DNA from: an uncultured Roseicyclus sp. | Lineage (GTDB): Bacteria; Pseudomonadota; Alphaproteobacteria; Rhodobacterales; Rhodobacteraceae | DNA length: 64,000 nucleotides | Reading direction: 5' to 3' | Assembly (NCBI GenBank): GCA_947491935.1 | Contig: CANLLF010000004.1 | Span: forward strand, 372,001 to 436,000 | Part shown: one piece after another, positions 44,290 through 53,226 of the stretch | Layout of the letters: every line of letters begins with the position of its first letter | Position numbering within the stretch: position 1 is the first letter of the stretch | Made by a program: the position numbers and the translations under genes | The notes under the pieces: model-generated | What the model saw: the letters and a program-made list of their open reading frames with translations, nothing else | Told to the model about the DNA's origin: nothing | The model's database searches: none

Positions 44290-46350
44290 ATGTTGGTCGA
44301 ACACCCCGACACATCTGCATTGCTGAAATCCACCTTCGGCTTTGATGCTTTCCGCCCCGGTCAGGCGGAGATTGTGGAGGCTGTGGCCTCGGGCAAGAAC
44401 GTGCTGGCGATCATGCCGACCGGTGGCGGCAAGTCCCTGTGTTTTCAGCTTCCGGCCCTCCTGCGGGACGGTGTGACGGTGGTGATCTCCCCGCTCATCG
44501 CGCTCATGCGCGATCAGGTGCGCGGCCTGCGCGAAGCGGGAGTGGAGGCGGGCGCGCTGACGTCGGGCAACACGCCGGAAGAAACCGACGCGGTCTGGGC
44601 GGGGCTTGAGGCGGGCGCGCTGAAACTCCTCTACATCGCGCCCGAACGCCTTGCCTCGTCGGGCACCGAACGTATGCTGAGCCGCGCGGGCGTGTCGATG
44701 ATCGCCGTGGACGAGGCCCATTGCGTCAGCCAATGGGGCCACGATTTCCGCCCCGATTACCTGCGTCTGGGTGCGCTGCGCCGTGCGCTCAACGTGCCGC
44801 TAGCCGCCTTCACCGCCACGGCCGATGCCGAAACCCGGGCCGAGATCTGCCATCGTCTCTTCGATGATGAACCACCCGAGACGTTCCTGCATGGCTTCGA
44901 CCGTCCCAACCTGACGCTGGCCTTCGAGGTCAAGAACCAGCCGCGCCAGCAGATCCTCAGCTTCGCCGCCGCACGCAAGGGCCAGTCCGGCATCGTCTAT
45001 ACCGGCACCCGCGCCAAGACCGAAACCCTCGCCCAGGCGTTGCGGCAGGACGGCCACAATGCCTGTCACTACCACGCCGGGATGGATGTCGATGACCGCC
45101 GGATCGTGGAACACCGCTTCAACACCGAGGACGGGTTGATCGTCTGCGCCACGGTCGCCTTCGGGATGGGCGTCGACAAGCCCGATATCCGCTGGGTCGC
45201 CCATGCCGATCTGCCCAAAAGCATCGAAGGCTATTATCAGGAAATCGGCCGCGCGGGGCGCGATGGTGCACCCGCCGACACGCTCACGCTCTATGGCCCC
45301 GACGATATCCGCTTTCGCCGCCAGCAGATCGATGAAGGCCTCGCACCGCCGGAACGAAAATCCGCCGACCACGCCCGCCTGAACGCGCTTCTGGGTCTGG
45401 CCGAGGCGCAGGGCTGCCGCCGCGAGGTTCTGCTTGGCTACTTCGGCGATGATGCCAGCGATTGCGGCAATTGCGATCTATGTGAAAAGCCGCCCGAATT
45501 GTTCGATGCCTCCGTCGCCGTGCAAAAGGCGCTCAGCGTGATCCTGCGGACCGGTGAATCGTTTGGCGCGGGCCATCTGATCGATGTGCTGATCGGCGCG
45601 CAAAACGACAAGATCCGCCAGCGCGGCCATGATCGCCTGCCGACCTACGGGATCGGAACCGAGTTTGACAAACGCGGCTGGCAGGCCGTGTTCCGCCAGA
45701 TGATGGGTCGCGATCTGATCCGCCCCGATCCTGAACGCCATGGCGCCTTCCGGATGACCCCGGCGGCGCGCCCGATCCTGCGGGGCGAGGCCGGGATCAC
45801 GCTGCGCAAGGACACCATCACCAAGGCCCCCCGCCGCCCCGCCGTGAAGGCGCTGGTGAGTGAGGAGGACGCGCCGCTTCTCTCGGCCCTCAAGGCCAAG
45901 CGCCGGGCCCTGGCGGAAGAGGCCCGCGTGCCCGCTTACGTGATCTTCACCGACAAGACGTTGATCGAAATGGCCGAAACCCGGCCCATGACGCTGGACG
46001 ACATGGCGCGGATTTCCGGGGTCGGCGCCACCAAGCTTGACCGCTACGGCGATGCCTTCCTGACCGTGATCACCGGCGAGGCGACGGAGGCCGTCCACCC
46101 GATGCGCCGCGCCATTGCCGGGCGCGGCGAGGCGGAGATTTTCGATCGGCTGATGGAGGCGCAGCAGGTTCTGATGCGCGGCGATGACGGGACCGGCAAG
46201 TATCTAAGTGTCACCCATTCGACCCTGCGCAAGATCGCCGAACGCAAGCCCGGATCGCTGGGGGATATGGCGCGGATTGCCGGGATGGGCGACCAGAAGG
46301 TGGACCGGTTCGGCGAGGCGTTCCTCGAAATCCTGCGCGAGGCTGGATAA
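44290..46350 (+). CDS. recQ: ATP-dependent DNA helicase RecQ
   Basis: The 686-residue helicase has Walker A MPTGGGKS near residue 44, the DEAH box VDEAHCVSQWGHDFRPDY near 140, the GFDRPN segment, motif VI EIGRAGRDG, and the zinc cysteines CRREVLLGYFGD...CGNCDLC. An RQC winged helix follows. The C-terminus carries two HRDC-like helical modules (about 530-600 and 615-685), each with the pattern LRK/IEMAERKP..LDDMARI..G..K.DRYG. RecQ unwinds recombination intermediates at stalled forks. It likely has its own promoter, since an AT-richer 75 bases precede it. Confidence 0.96.
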   Translation: MLVEHPDTSALLKSTFGFDAFRPGQAEIVEAVASGKNVLAIMPTGGGKSLCFQLPALLRDGVTVVISPLIALMRDQVRGLREAGVEAGALTSGNTPEETDAVWAGLEAGALKLLYIAPERLASSGTERMLSRAGVSMIAVDEAHCVSQWGHDFRPDYLRLGALRRALNVPLAAFTATADAETRAEICHRLFDDEPPETFLHGFDRPNLTLAFEVKNQPRQQILSFAAARKGQSGIVYTGTRAKTETLAQALRQDGHNACHYHAGMDVDDRRIVEHRFNTEDGLIVCATVAFGMGVDKPDIRWVAHADLPKSIEGYYQEIGRAGRDGAPADTLTLYGPDDIRFRRQQIDEGLAPPERKSADHARLNALLGLAEAQGCRREVLLGYFGDDASDCGNCDLCEKPPELFDASVAVQKALSVILRTGESFGAGHLIDVLIGAQNDKIRQRGHDRLPTYGIGTEFDKRGWQAVFRQMMGRDLIRPDPERHGAFRMTPAARPILRGEAGITLRKDTITKAPRRPAVKALVSEEDAPLLSALKAKRRALAEEARVPAYVIFTDKTLIEMAETRPMTLDDMARISGVGATKLDRYGDAFLTVITGEATEAVHPMRRAIAGRGEAEIFDRLMEAQQVLMRGDDGTGKYLSVTHSTLRKIAERKPGSLGDMARIAGMGDQKVDRFGEAFLEILREAG

Positions 46351-46400
46351 GCCCGCCCGCCCGATTACATGTTGCCCAGGACTGCCAGAGGAGCCGCCAG

Positions 46401-47180
46401 ATGCTGACCGTGATTTCCCCCGCCAAGCGCCTCGACTGGTCCGCCCGCGATACTGCCACCACCACGCCCGATTTTCAGGACGATGCCGTGAAGCTCTCCC
46501 GCGTCGCCGGGCGGCTCAGCCAGCGGGATCTGGGCAAGCTGATGGATATCAGCCCCGATCTGGCCAAGCTGAATGCCGGGCGTTTCAAGGATTTCGAGGT
46601 CACGCCCGACGACGTCCGCCCCGCCGCCCTGGCCTTCGCGGGCGACACCTATATGGGTCTTGAGGCCGGGACGCTGGACGCTGATACCATGGCCTATGCG
46701 CAGGACCATCTGCGCATCCTGTCGGGGCTCTACGGTCTCCTGCGCCCCCTCGATGCGATCCGCCCTTACCGGCTGGAAATGGGCAGCCGCCTGAAGACAA
46801 GAAAGGGCGCCAACCTCTACAGCTACTGGGGCAGGCGGATTTCCGACGCACTGAACGCGCGGGCGGCGGCGGTTGGGGCAGAGACCCTGATCAACTGCGC
46901 GTCCATCGAGTATTTCAGCGCCGTCGACACCGACGCCCTCGATCTTCAGATCGTCACGCCGCAGTTTTTCGAGGATAAGCCCGGCGGCCCCAGGATCGTC
47001 AGCTTCTTCGCCAAGAAGGCGCGCGGCGCGATGGCCCGGTTCGTCATGGAACACCGCCTGACCGCGCCGGATCAAGTCCTGGATTTCGACAGCGGCGGGT
47101 ACGTCCACGTGCCGGAGTTGAGCACACCCGAGAAGCCGGCTTTCCTGAGGTCCGAGGCCGCCGCGGCGGCTGCTGCCTGA
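46401..47180 (+). CDS. yaaA: Peroxide stress protein YaaA
   Basis: The 259-residue protein starts MLTVISPAKRLDW and includes LMDISPDLAKLNAGRF, GDTYMGLEAGTLD, HLRILSGLYGLLRPLDAIRPYRLEMG and a late VSFFAKKARGAMARF, all typical of the YaaA/DUF328 family. YaaA limits free intracellular iron under peroxide stress in E. coli and has DNA-binding ability. AGAGGAG precedes the start. It lies 50 bases after recQ and may share its message. Confidence 0.95.
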   Translation: MLTVISPAKRLDWSARDTATTTPDFQDDAVKLSRVAGRLSQRDLGKLMDISPDLAKLNAGRFKDFEVTPDDVRPAALAFAGDTYMGLEAGTLDADTMAYAQDHLRILSGLYGLLRPLDAIRPYRLEMGSRLKTRKGANLYSYWGRRISDALNARAAAVGAETLINCASIEYFSAVDTDALDLQIVTPQFFEDKPGGPRIVSFFAKKARGAMARFVMEHRLTAPDQVLDFDSGGYVHVPELSTPEKPAFLRSEAAAAAAA

Positions 47181-47307
47181 TCCGACATCCTTGCCGTTCG
47201 GGGACTCTAGATATCGCGGGGAGTCGCGCCCCTGAAAAAGCGAAAACGTGGTTACGGAAACGTTAACGATTTCTCGCTATCGGCTATAAATCAAAGGCTT
47301 AACCCGC

Positions 47308-47325
47308 GTTATCAACCTTGATAAC
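47308..47325. repeat. Perfect 18-base inverted repeat between yaaA and DUF1244 gene
   Basis: GTTATCAA and TTGATAAC are perfect complements around a 2-base centre. The site lies 17 bases beyond the DUF1244 stop in the gap between converging genes. A loop of two is too tight for an RNA hairpin of full length, so a protein-binding dyad is as likely as an RNA 3' end. Confidence 0.45.
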
Positions 47326-47341
47326 CCCGGCGCAGGTCGGA

Positions 47342-47638
47342 TTAGTGATCCGGCTTGTTGACCTCGAAGGCCGCCTTCTGGTCGGCGCTCGCCTCGGTCT
47401 GATATTTCGCCTTCCACTCCGAATATGGCATCCCGTAGACCACCTCCCGCGCGGTCTCCTTGTCCATCTCCACACCCCGCGCTTCTGCCTCTTCCTGATA
47501 CCACCGGCTCAGGCAATTCCGGCAAAACCCGGTCAGGTTCATCATGTCGATATTCTGCACGTCCTTGCGGTCGTCCAGATGGGCCAGCAGGCGCCGGAAG
47601 GCGGCGGCCTCAAGCTCGGTCTGGGTTGGTTCACTCAT
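47342..47638 (-). CDS. DUF1244 family protein
   Basis: The 98-residue protein matches DUF1244 (SMc04008-like): EAAAFRRLLAHLDDRKDVQNIDMMNLTGFCRNCLSRWYQEEAEARG, then EVVYGMPYSEWKAKYQ. The family is found in proteobacteria and has a CRNC pair that may bind a metal. No function is established. It is just downstream of the N-formylglutamate amidohydrolase gene (23 bases), so co-transcription is likely. Confidence 0.93.
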   Translation of the reverse strand: MSEPTQTELEAAAFRRLLAHLDDRKDVQNIDMMNLTGFCRNCLSRWYQEEAEARGVEMDKETAREVVYGMPYSEWKAKYQTEASADQKAAFEVNKPDH

Positions 47639-47661
47639 CGAAAACTCCCTCCTGATATCCC

Positions 47662-48411
47662 TTACAGCTCGGCACTGACCCGCGTCGCGTCAAGCAGCTG
47701 CGCCAATCGGCGCCCCCATCCGGCCTGCGTCTCGGGTGTTTCGATCAGGTCGTTGCGGATCTCGATCAAGGCATGCAGCCGTCCGGGCTGCACCCCGTGG
47801 CGGTCCATCGCATCGCCCGGCAGGTGGCCGGAATAGGGCTCGTTATCGCCGACGCACAGATCCGGCTCGTCATTCAGGCGCGCCAGAAGCGGGTAGGCCA
47901 GACGGGTGTCCCCGGAATACAGCACCGCCACATCCCAAGGTCGCGGAGGGCGGCCCTGAAAGGCGGGCGTGAAGCTGTGGATGGCGATGATGATCGGGTT
48001 GTTCCGCGCTGCGATCACGTCGGCGACCGCGCGGTGATAGGGCCTGTGATACCGCTCCAGCCGCCGCTCGATCTCGGCCGCGTCCACCCCGCGATTGGCC
48101 GGAATGATCGAGCCGTCATAGATCTGCATCAGAAGCGTCGGGTCATCCTCATCCCGGTTCGGGTCGATCACCAGCCGCGAGAATTTCGACAGGATCACGG
48201 GCGCATCCAGCTCCACGCCCAGGGCGCGCGCCACCCCTTCCGCGCCGATGTCAAAGGCGATGTGGCGGTTCATATCCGCCTCCGACACGCCCAGATCGCC
48301 TCCGGCCACGTCGTCCGGCACGCGGTTGGAGGCGTGATCGCAGGTGATCACCCACCGCGACGCCCGATCCGCGCCGATCACTTCGACCGCATCCGATCCC
48401 GTGCCCGTCAT
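47662..48411 (-). CDS. N-formylglutamate amidohydrolase family protein
   Basis: The 249-residue protein has the family's ITCDHASNRVPDDV, HIAFDIGAEGVARAL, ILSKFSRLVIDPNRDEDDP and IIAIHSFTPAFQGRPRPWDVAVLYSGD-like stretches (the last spelled IHSFTPAF then RPWDVAVLYS). Such enzymes resemble HutG deformylases of histidine breakdown, but many are of unknown substrate. No hut genes are nearby. The start at 48411 follows AGAGG; a longer in-frame extension is less likely. It is divergent from pyk. Confidence 0.88.
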   Translation of the reverse strand: MTGTGSDAVEVIGADRASRWVITCDHASNRVPDDVAGGDLGVSEADMNRHIAFDIGAEGVARALGVELDAPVILSKFSRLVIDPNRDEDDPTLLMQIYDGSIIPANRGVDAAEIERRLERYHRPYHRAVADVIAARNNPIIIAIHSFTPAFQGRPPRPWDVAVLYSGDTRLAYPLLARLNDEPDLCVGDNEPYSGHLPGDAMDRHGVQPGRLHALIEIRNDLIETPETQAGWGRRLAQLLDATRVSAEL

Positions 48412-48590
48412 GCCTCTGTCACCTTTACCTGTTTGCACACGCGTAAAACGCTCCGCCGCCGAACGCCAGAGCAACGCCCGGTTGTTTGCCCACGATTTTT
48501 GCGCCAATACAAACGCGGCGCCGCCGGGTGGTAGCGCAAACATCGCCGGATCATTGGGCGAGACACGGGACAAGAAGGATACAGCAAGCC

Positions 48591-50036
48591 ATGAAACGCG
48601 ACCGCAACGTCAAGATCGTTGCCACCCTCGGACCTGCCTCGAACGATTACGACATGATCCGCGCGCTGCATCAGGCCGGTGCCGATGTGTTCCGCCTGAA
48701 CATGTCCCACGGCGATCATGCCGAGATTGCGGCCCGCCACGCGATCATTCGCCAGATCGAGGTTGATCTGGGCCGCCCCATCGCGATCCTCGCCGATCTT
48801 CAGGGCCCGAAACTGCGCTGCGGTGTGTTTGCCAATGATGATGGCCATGATCTCGAAAACGGCGCGGCGTTCCGGTTCGATCTTGATGATGCGCCCGGCG
48901 ACACGACCCGGGTGCAGCTGCCCCATAAGGAGATCTTCGATGCGCTGGAGGTTGGCTCGACGTTGTTGGTGAATGACGGGAAGATCCGGGTGAAGGTCCT
49001 CGAATGCGGGGCGGATTTCGCGAATTGTGAGGTTCTGGCCGGCGGGCGTATCTCAAACCGCAAGGGCGTGAATGTGCCCGACGTGGTGCTGCCGCTGGCG
49101 GCCCTGTCCGAGAAAGACCGCAAGGATCTGGAATTCGTGTGTGAGTTGGGCGTCGACTGGCTGGCGCTCAGCTTCGTGCAGCGCCCCGAAGATGTGCAGG
49201 AGGCCCGCGACCTTTCCAAGGGCCGCGCCGCGATCCTGTCGAAGATCGAAAAGCCCGCCGCCGTGAAAAACTTCGATGCGATCCTTGAGGCGTCGGACGG
49301 TATCATGGTGGCGCGTGGCGATCTGGGCGTGGAACTGCCCGTCCAGAACGTTCCCCCGATCCAGAAACGTCTGGTCCGTAAGTGCCGCAATGCGGCCAAG
49401 CCCGTGATCGTGGCCACCCAGATGCTGGAAAGCATGATCGAGTCGCCGATGCCGACGCGGGCCGAGGTCTCGGATGTGGCCGCCGCCATCTATGAGGGCG
49501 CCGATGCCGTCATGCTTAGCGCGGAATCCGCGGCGGGCGATTACCCGATCGAAGCGGTCACAACGATGAACAACGTGGCACTGGAGGTGGAGCGCGACCC
49601 CACCTATCGCAATATCATCGAAGCTAGCCGCGGCGGCGACAAGGACACGGTTGCCGATGCCATCGTGTCCGCCGCCCGCGAGATAGCGGAGACGACCAAT
49701 ATCCGGCTCATCTGCTGCTTCTCAGAATCCGGGTCTACGGCGGCCCTGACCGCGCGGGAACGGCCCAACGTGCCGATCCTCGCGCTTACCTCCCGCCAAG
49801 CCACCGCGCGGCGCCTGTGCCTGACCTGGGGCTGCCATTGCGTGAAGGTCGGAAGTGTGGGGCGCTTCAAGGAAGCCGTGGTCAGCGCGGTTCGCGCCGC
49901 CACCGAAGAGGGCCTGGCCGACAAGACCGATCTGATCGTTGTGACGGCGGGTGTGCCGTTCGGCCAGTCGGGCTCCACCAATATTCTGCGGATCGCGCCG
50001 TGTGATGAGCGGCTGATTTTCGCCTCCGAACTGTAG
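48591..50036 (+). CDS. pyk: Pyruvate kinase
   Basis: The 481-residue glycolytic enzyme turns phosphoenolpyruvate and ADP into pyruvate and ATP. Visible features are NVKIVATLGPAS at the start, FRLNMSHGDH, the B-domain lid (about 75-170), ILSKIEKPAAVKNFDAIL with the catalytic Lys, MVARGDLGVELP, and VIVATQMLESMIESPMPTRAEVSDVA. Start ATG 48591 gives normal length and lies after AAGAAGGA. A 180-base gap to the divergent amidohydrolase holds both promoters. Confidence 0.97.
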   Translation: MKRDRNVKIVATLGPASNDYDMIRALHQAGADVFRLNMSHGDHAEIAARHAIIRQIEVDLGRPIAILADLQGPKLRCGVFANDDGHDLENGAAFRFDLDDAPGDTTRVQLPHKEIFDALEVGSTLLVNDGKIRVKVLECGADFANCEVLAGGRISNRKGVNVPDVVLPLAALSEKDRKDLEFVCELGVDWLALSFVQRPEDVQEARDLSKGRAAILSKIEKPAAVKNFDAILEASDGIMVARGDLGVELPVQNVPPIQKRLVRKCRNAAKPVIVATQMLESMIESPMPTRAEVSDVAAAIYEGADAVMLSAESAAGDYPIEAVTTMNNVALEVERDPTYRNIIEASRGGDKDTVADAIVSAAREIAETTNIRLICCFSESGSTAALTARERPNVPILALTSRQATARRLCLTWGCHCVKVGSVGRFKEAVVSAVRAATEEGLADKTDLIVVTAGVPFGQSGSTNILRIAPCDERLIFASEL

Positions 50037-50046
50037 CGCGCGGCGC

Positions 50047-50274
50047 GTGCAGATCAGCGCCGATATCCTTCTGGTGATCGCAACGATCGTGGGCATCTTC
50101 TCGGTGTCGTCGATCATCGGCGCCTGGACCATCCGGCGCTGGCCCGTGCTTTCGGTGGTGTCCCTTGCCATCGCGGTGGGGCTGTTCGCTTACGTCCATC
50201 TTGCGGCGGGTGGGCTGGAGCTGCTCGATGTGCCGAATGCCTTCATTTCGGTCGCCGCACGTTTGCTGAACTGA
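50047..50274 (+). CDS. Small two-helix membrane protein
   Basis: The 75-residue frame begins with GTG 10 bases after pyk and encodes two hydrophobic segments (about 5-27 and 35-54) with a WTIRRWP turn between them. It likely is an inner-membrane protein co-transcribed with pyk. No family is recognised. The regular helix pattern and position downstream of pyk support a real gene, but it lacks a clear ribosome site. Confidence 0.6.
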   Translation: MQISADILLVIATIVGIFSVSSIIGAWTIRRWPVLSVVSLAIAVGLFAYVHLAAGGLELLDVPNAFISVAARLLN

Positions 50275-50287
50275 CGCGCGGCGACCG

Positions 50288-50878
50288 TCAGAACACGCCC
50301 GCTACCAGCCAGGCAAGCACCCCGTAGGGCAGCAAACCGATCAGGATGACGACGCCGTCACGTGCCAGCATGCCAAGCGTTAGGACCGCGACCCCAACGC
50401 CGACCACCGATGATGAAAACGGCACGAATTCCAGAAACGGCATGATCAATCCGGAGATCAGGCAGATCAGCTGCGGCACGAATATGAGGGGACGATGAAA
50501 GAAGATGCGGAACCGCTGCGCCGTGCGCCGGTCGATCCAGACCGCGACGGGCCGTATCCGGGCAAAGGCCTGCCCCAGCACGTGGCCCTTGATCTGGCGG
50601 AACAGGATCCAGTTTGGCAGCCAAAGGTGCCTTCTTCGCGCCAGCATCTGCGCGGCGACCAGAGCGATCAGGATACCCATCAGCGATGAGAAAAGCGGGA
50701 TGCCACTCAGCGGCGTGGCAACGGCCATGGCGGGGAGCAGCAGCGCCGGGGTAAAGCTGGCGCGGCCGAAGGAGCGCAGGATCGTGCGGATATCCGTCGT
50801 CTCGGCCTGCGCCGCCGCCAGCACACGGTCGATGATCTCGGGCAAACTGGCCGGGGGTACCTGCATCTGGTCGGTCAT
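50288..50878 (-). CDS. exoD: Exopolysaccharide synthesis protein ExoD
   Basis: The 196-residue membrane protein matches the ExoD (PF06055) family: an N-terminal soluble helix, [44 protein letters not shown] and a final hydrophobic [16 protein letters not shown]. ExoD was found in rhizobia as needed for alkali tolerance and nodule invasion; its molecular function is unknown. It lies on the minus strand between pyk and rpmI, on its own. Confidence 0.9.
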   Translation of the reverse strand: MTDQMQVPPASLPEIIDRVLAAAQAETTDIRTILRSFGRASFTPALLLPAMAVATPLSGIPLFSSLMGILIALVAAQMLARRRHLWLPNWILFRQIKGHVLGQAFARIRPVAVWIDRRTAQRFRIFFHRPLIFVPQLICLISGLIMPFLEFVPFSSSVVGVGVAVLTLGMLARDGVVILIGLLPYGVLAWLVAGVF

Positions 50879-51088
50879 CGCGTTCGCCCCGGGGGCCGTG
50901 CAACGTCATGTTGCCGGTTCAGCGGCGGAGGTAATCCGCCCGGGCCCCCGCATCAAGGCCATGCGGCCCGCTCGCACCCTCTTGCAAGGGCGCGGAAAAC
51001 CAACTATGCGGCACGTCTCGAACGGTGCGTCCGGCCAAAAACGGCATGCCGCTACGCGCCTGAACCACTCGATAGACAGGAGTTGGAA

Positions 51089-51289
51089 ATGCCGAAGATG
51101 AAGACGAAGTCGAGCGCCAAGAAGCGCTTTAAAGTGACGGGCACCGGCAAGGTGCTCGCGGGCCAGGCCGGCAAGCGGCATGGGATGATCAAGCGGAGCA
51201 ACAAGTTCCTCCGCAACGCGCGCGGGATGACGGAATTGTCGGCCCCCGATGCGAAGATCATCAAATCCTTCATGCCCTACGACCGTTAA
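51089..51289 (+). CDS. rpmI: 50S ribosomal protein L35
   Basis: The 66-residue basic protein is L35 ([40 protein letters not shown]). ACAGGAG lies 8 bases before the ATG at 51089. It pairs with rplT 12 bases downstream. About 180 bases of leader before it contain several GC-rich inverted segments; an L20 autoregulatory leader is possible but I cannot identify one. Unlike many bacteria, infC is not directly upstream. Confidence 0.97.
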   Translation: MPKMKTKSSAKKRFKVTGTGKVLAGQAGKRHGMIKRSNKFLRNARGMTELSAPDAKIIKSFMPYDR

Positions 51290-51301
51290 GGAGGCCCGGA
51301 T

Positions 51302-51661
51302 ATGTCCCGTACCAAAGGTGGAACCGTCACCCATCGCCGCCACAAGAAGGTTCTTGACGCGGCCAAAGGCTTTTACGGCGCGCGGTCGCGGAATTTCCGC
51401 ACGGCCACGCAGGCCGTCGACAAGGCCAACCAATACGCCACCCGTGACCGGAAGGCGCGTAAGCGTCAGTTCCGCGCGCTGTGGATCCAGCGGATCAACG
51501 CCGCCGTGCGGGCCCATGACGAAGCGCTGACCTACAGCCGCTTCATCAACGGCCTGGCGAAGGCCGGGATCGAGGTGGACCGCAAGGTGCTCGCCGATCT
51601 GGCCGTGCATGAGCCCGACGCGTTTGGGGCCATCGTCGATCAGGCGAAGGCCGCGCTGTAA
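51302..51661 (+). CDS. rplT: 50S ribosomal protein L20
   Basis: The 119-residue protein is L20, with the N-terminal [51 protein letters not shown] and the C-terminal globular part ending VDQAKAAL. L20 is an early 50S assembly protein and translational repressor of its own operon in several bacteria. GGAGG lies upstream of the start. A clear terminator follows the gene, so pheS probably has its own promoter. Confidence 0.97.
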   Translation: MSRTKGGTVTHRRHKKVLDAAKGFYGARSRNFRTATQAVDKANQYATRDRKARKRQFRALWIQRINAAVRAHDEALTYSRFINGLAKAGIEVDRKVLADLAVHEPDAFGAIVDQAKAAL

Positions 51662-51689
51662 TTCAGGCACATTGCCGTTGAGTTTAAGG

Positions 51690-51724
51690 TGCGCGTCCCT
51701 TCGCCGGGGCGCGCATTCTTGTTT
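51690..51724 (+). terminator. Rho-independent terminator of rpmI-rplT
   Basis: A 10-base stem with one G-T pair (TGCGCGTCCC with GGGGCGCGCA) and a 6-base loop is followed by TTCTTGTTT. It lies 28 bases after the rplT stop and 84 bases before pheS. Confidence 0.8.
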
Positions 51725-51807
51725 GCAGTCACGCCACCTGCCGCCCGCTTGCATTCAGGGCATCCTGTGGTAGCTGCTACGAGGCTGATTTTTGAGGGGC
51801 TTGGGCC

Positions 51808-52881
51808 ATGGATAGTTTGGACAACCTGCGCGGCGCGTGGCTGGAACGGATCGGCGGCGCCTCCGATGAAGCCGCATTGGAAGACATTCGCGTATCCGCC
51901 CTCGGCAAGAAGGGGGAGATCAGCCTGAAGATGCGCGAATTGGGCAAGATGACGCCCGAGGAACGCCAGGTGGCGGGCCCGGCGCTCAATGCGCTGAAGG
52001 ACGAGGTGAACTCCGCCATCATTGCCAAGAAGGCCGGTCTGGCCGATGCCGCGCTTGATGAACGCCTCAAGGCCGAATGGCTCGACGTGACCTTACCCGC
52101 GCGCCATCGCCGGCAGGGCAGCATCCATCCCGTCAGCCAGGTGACCGAAGAGGTCACCGCGATCTTCGCCGATATGGGCTTCTCCGTCGCCGAAGGGCCG
52201 CAGATCGAGACCGATTTCTACAATTTCGACGCGCTGAACATTCCCGGCCACCACCCCGCCCGGGCCGAGATGGACACGTTCTATACCCATAGGCGCGAGG
52301 GTGATAACCGCCCGCCCCACGTGCTGCGCACCCATACCTCGCCGGTGCAGATCCGCCATATGGAGGCCCATGGCGCGCCTTGCCGCATCATTGCGCCGGG
52401 GCGTGTCTACCGCGCCGATTACGACCAGACCCACACGCCGATGTTCCACCAGGTCGAAGGCCTCGCGCTCGACCGCGACATCTCCATGGCGAACCTGAAA
52501 TGGGTGCTGGAGGAATTCTATTCCGCCTTCTTTGGCACAAAGGTCAAAACCCGCTTCCGCGCGTCCCACTTTCCATTCGTGGAACCGGGCGCCGAGGTCG
52601 ACATTCAGTGCAGCTTCGAGGGTGGCACCGTGAAGGTCGGCGACGGTAACGATTGGTTGGAGATTTTGGGCTCCGGCATGGTGCATCCGAAGGTGCTGGA
52701 AGCGGGCAAGATCGATCCGAACGAGTTCCAGGGCTTCGCCTTCGGTATGGGCATCGACCGAATTGCCATGCTGAAATACGGCATCCCCGATCTGCGGGAC
52801 TTCTTCGCCAGCGATTTACGGTGGCTGCGCCACTACGGCTTTGCATCGCTGCAAATGCCAAGCGTGCATGCGGGGGTTTGA
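51808..52881 (+). CDS. pheS: Phenylalanyl-tRNA synthetase alpha subunit
   Basis: The 357-residue class II synthetase alpha chain has an N-terminal coiled-coil tRNA-binding arm (about 1-90) and a catalytic core with [48 protein letters not shown], motif 2 [22 protein letters not shown] and motif 3 [22 protein letters not shown]. It works as an alpha2-beta2 tetramer with PheT. Here pheT does not follow directly: a DUF2513 gene lies between them. Confidence 0.98.
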   Translation: MDSLDNLRGAWLERIGGASDEAALEDIRVSALGKKGEISLKMRELGKMTPEERQVAGPALNALKDEVNSAIIAKKAGLADAALDERLKAEWLDVTLPARHRRQGSIHPVSQVTEEVTAIFADMGFSVAEGPQIETDFYNFDALNIPGHHPARAEMDTFYTHRREGDNRPPHVLRTHTSPVQIRHMEAHGAPCRIIAPGRVYRADYDQTHTPMFHQVEGLALDRDISMANLKWVLEEFYSAFFGTKVKTRFRASHFPFVEPGAEVDIQCSFEGGTVKVGDGNDWLEILGSGMVHPKVLEAGKIDPNEFQGFAFGMGIDRIAMLKYGIPDLRDFFASDLRWLRHYGFASLQMPSVHAGV

Positions 52882-52884
52882 GGG

Positions 52885-53223
52885 GTGAAGCGGGATCGAG
52901 ACCGGATTCGACGGCTACTCCTTAAACTTGAGGATGCTAGCGATGGCGAAATCTTCGTTGGTGGCGTCGCAGGAGCTGACCAAGATGAAATAGCTGACGA
53001 GTATCATCTCCATTTGATGTCGGATGAGGGTTTGGTGCTGCAGATTGACACTGGGCTGTGGCGGCTTACCGCTGCGGGCCATGACTCTGTTGAGGCCATC
53101 AACGATGTAGAGGTCTGGGAAAGGCTTAAGGTAGCTGGTCCCAAAGAGGCTTACGGAATTATTAAGGGCGTTGGTTCATCGGTCGCGGTGTCAGCTCTCT
53201 CAAAGTTAATGGGTTGGGGATAA
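52885..53223 (+). CDS. DUF2513 family protein inserted between pheS and pheT
   Basis: The 112-residue protein begins with GTG 3 bases after the pheS stop and ends 3 bases before the pheT start. It matches DUF2513: MKRDRDRIRRLLLKLED at the start, YHLHLMSDEGLVLQID, then WRLTAAGHDSVEAINDVEVWERLK, and a C-terminal helix. The fold looks winged-helix-like; relatives are often in phages and mobile elements. Base composition is clearly poorer in GC than pheS and pheT. It may be an acquired gene now riding on the synthetase operon, with unknown function. Confidence 0.85.
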   Translation: MKRDRDRIRRLLLKLEDASDGEIFVGGVAGADQDEIADEYHLHLMSDEGLVLQIDTGLWRLTAAGHDSVEAINDVEVWERLKVAGPKEAYGIIKGVGSSVAVSALSKLMGWG

Positions 53224-53226
53224 GCA

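Noticed and set aside
51662-51807. Possible leader peptide rich in Phe codons controlling pheS
   Set aside because: No short frame with repeated Phe codons is seen; the hairpin there is the rplT terminator.
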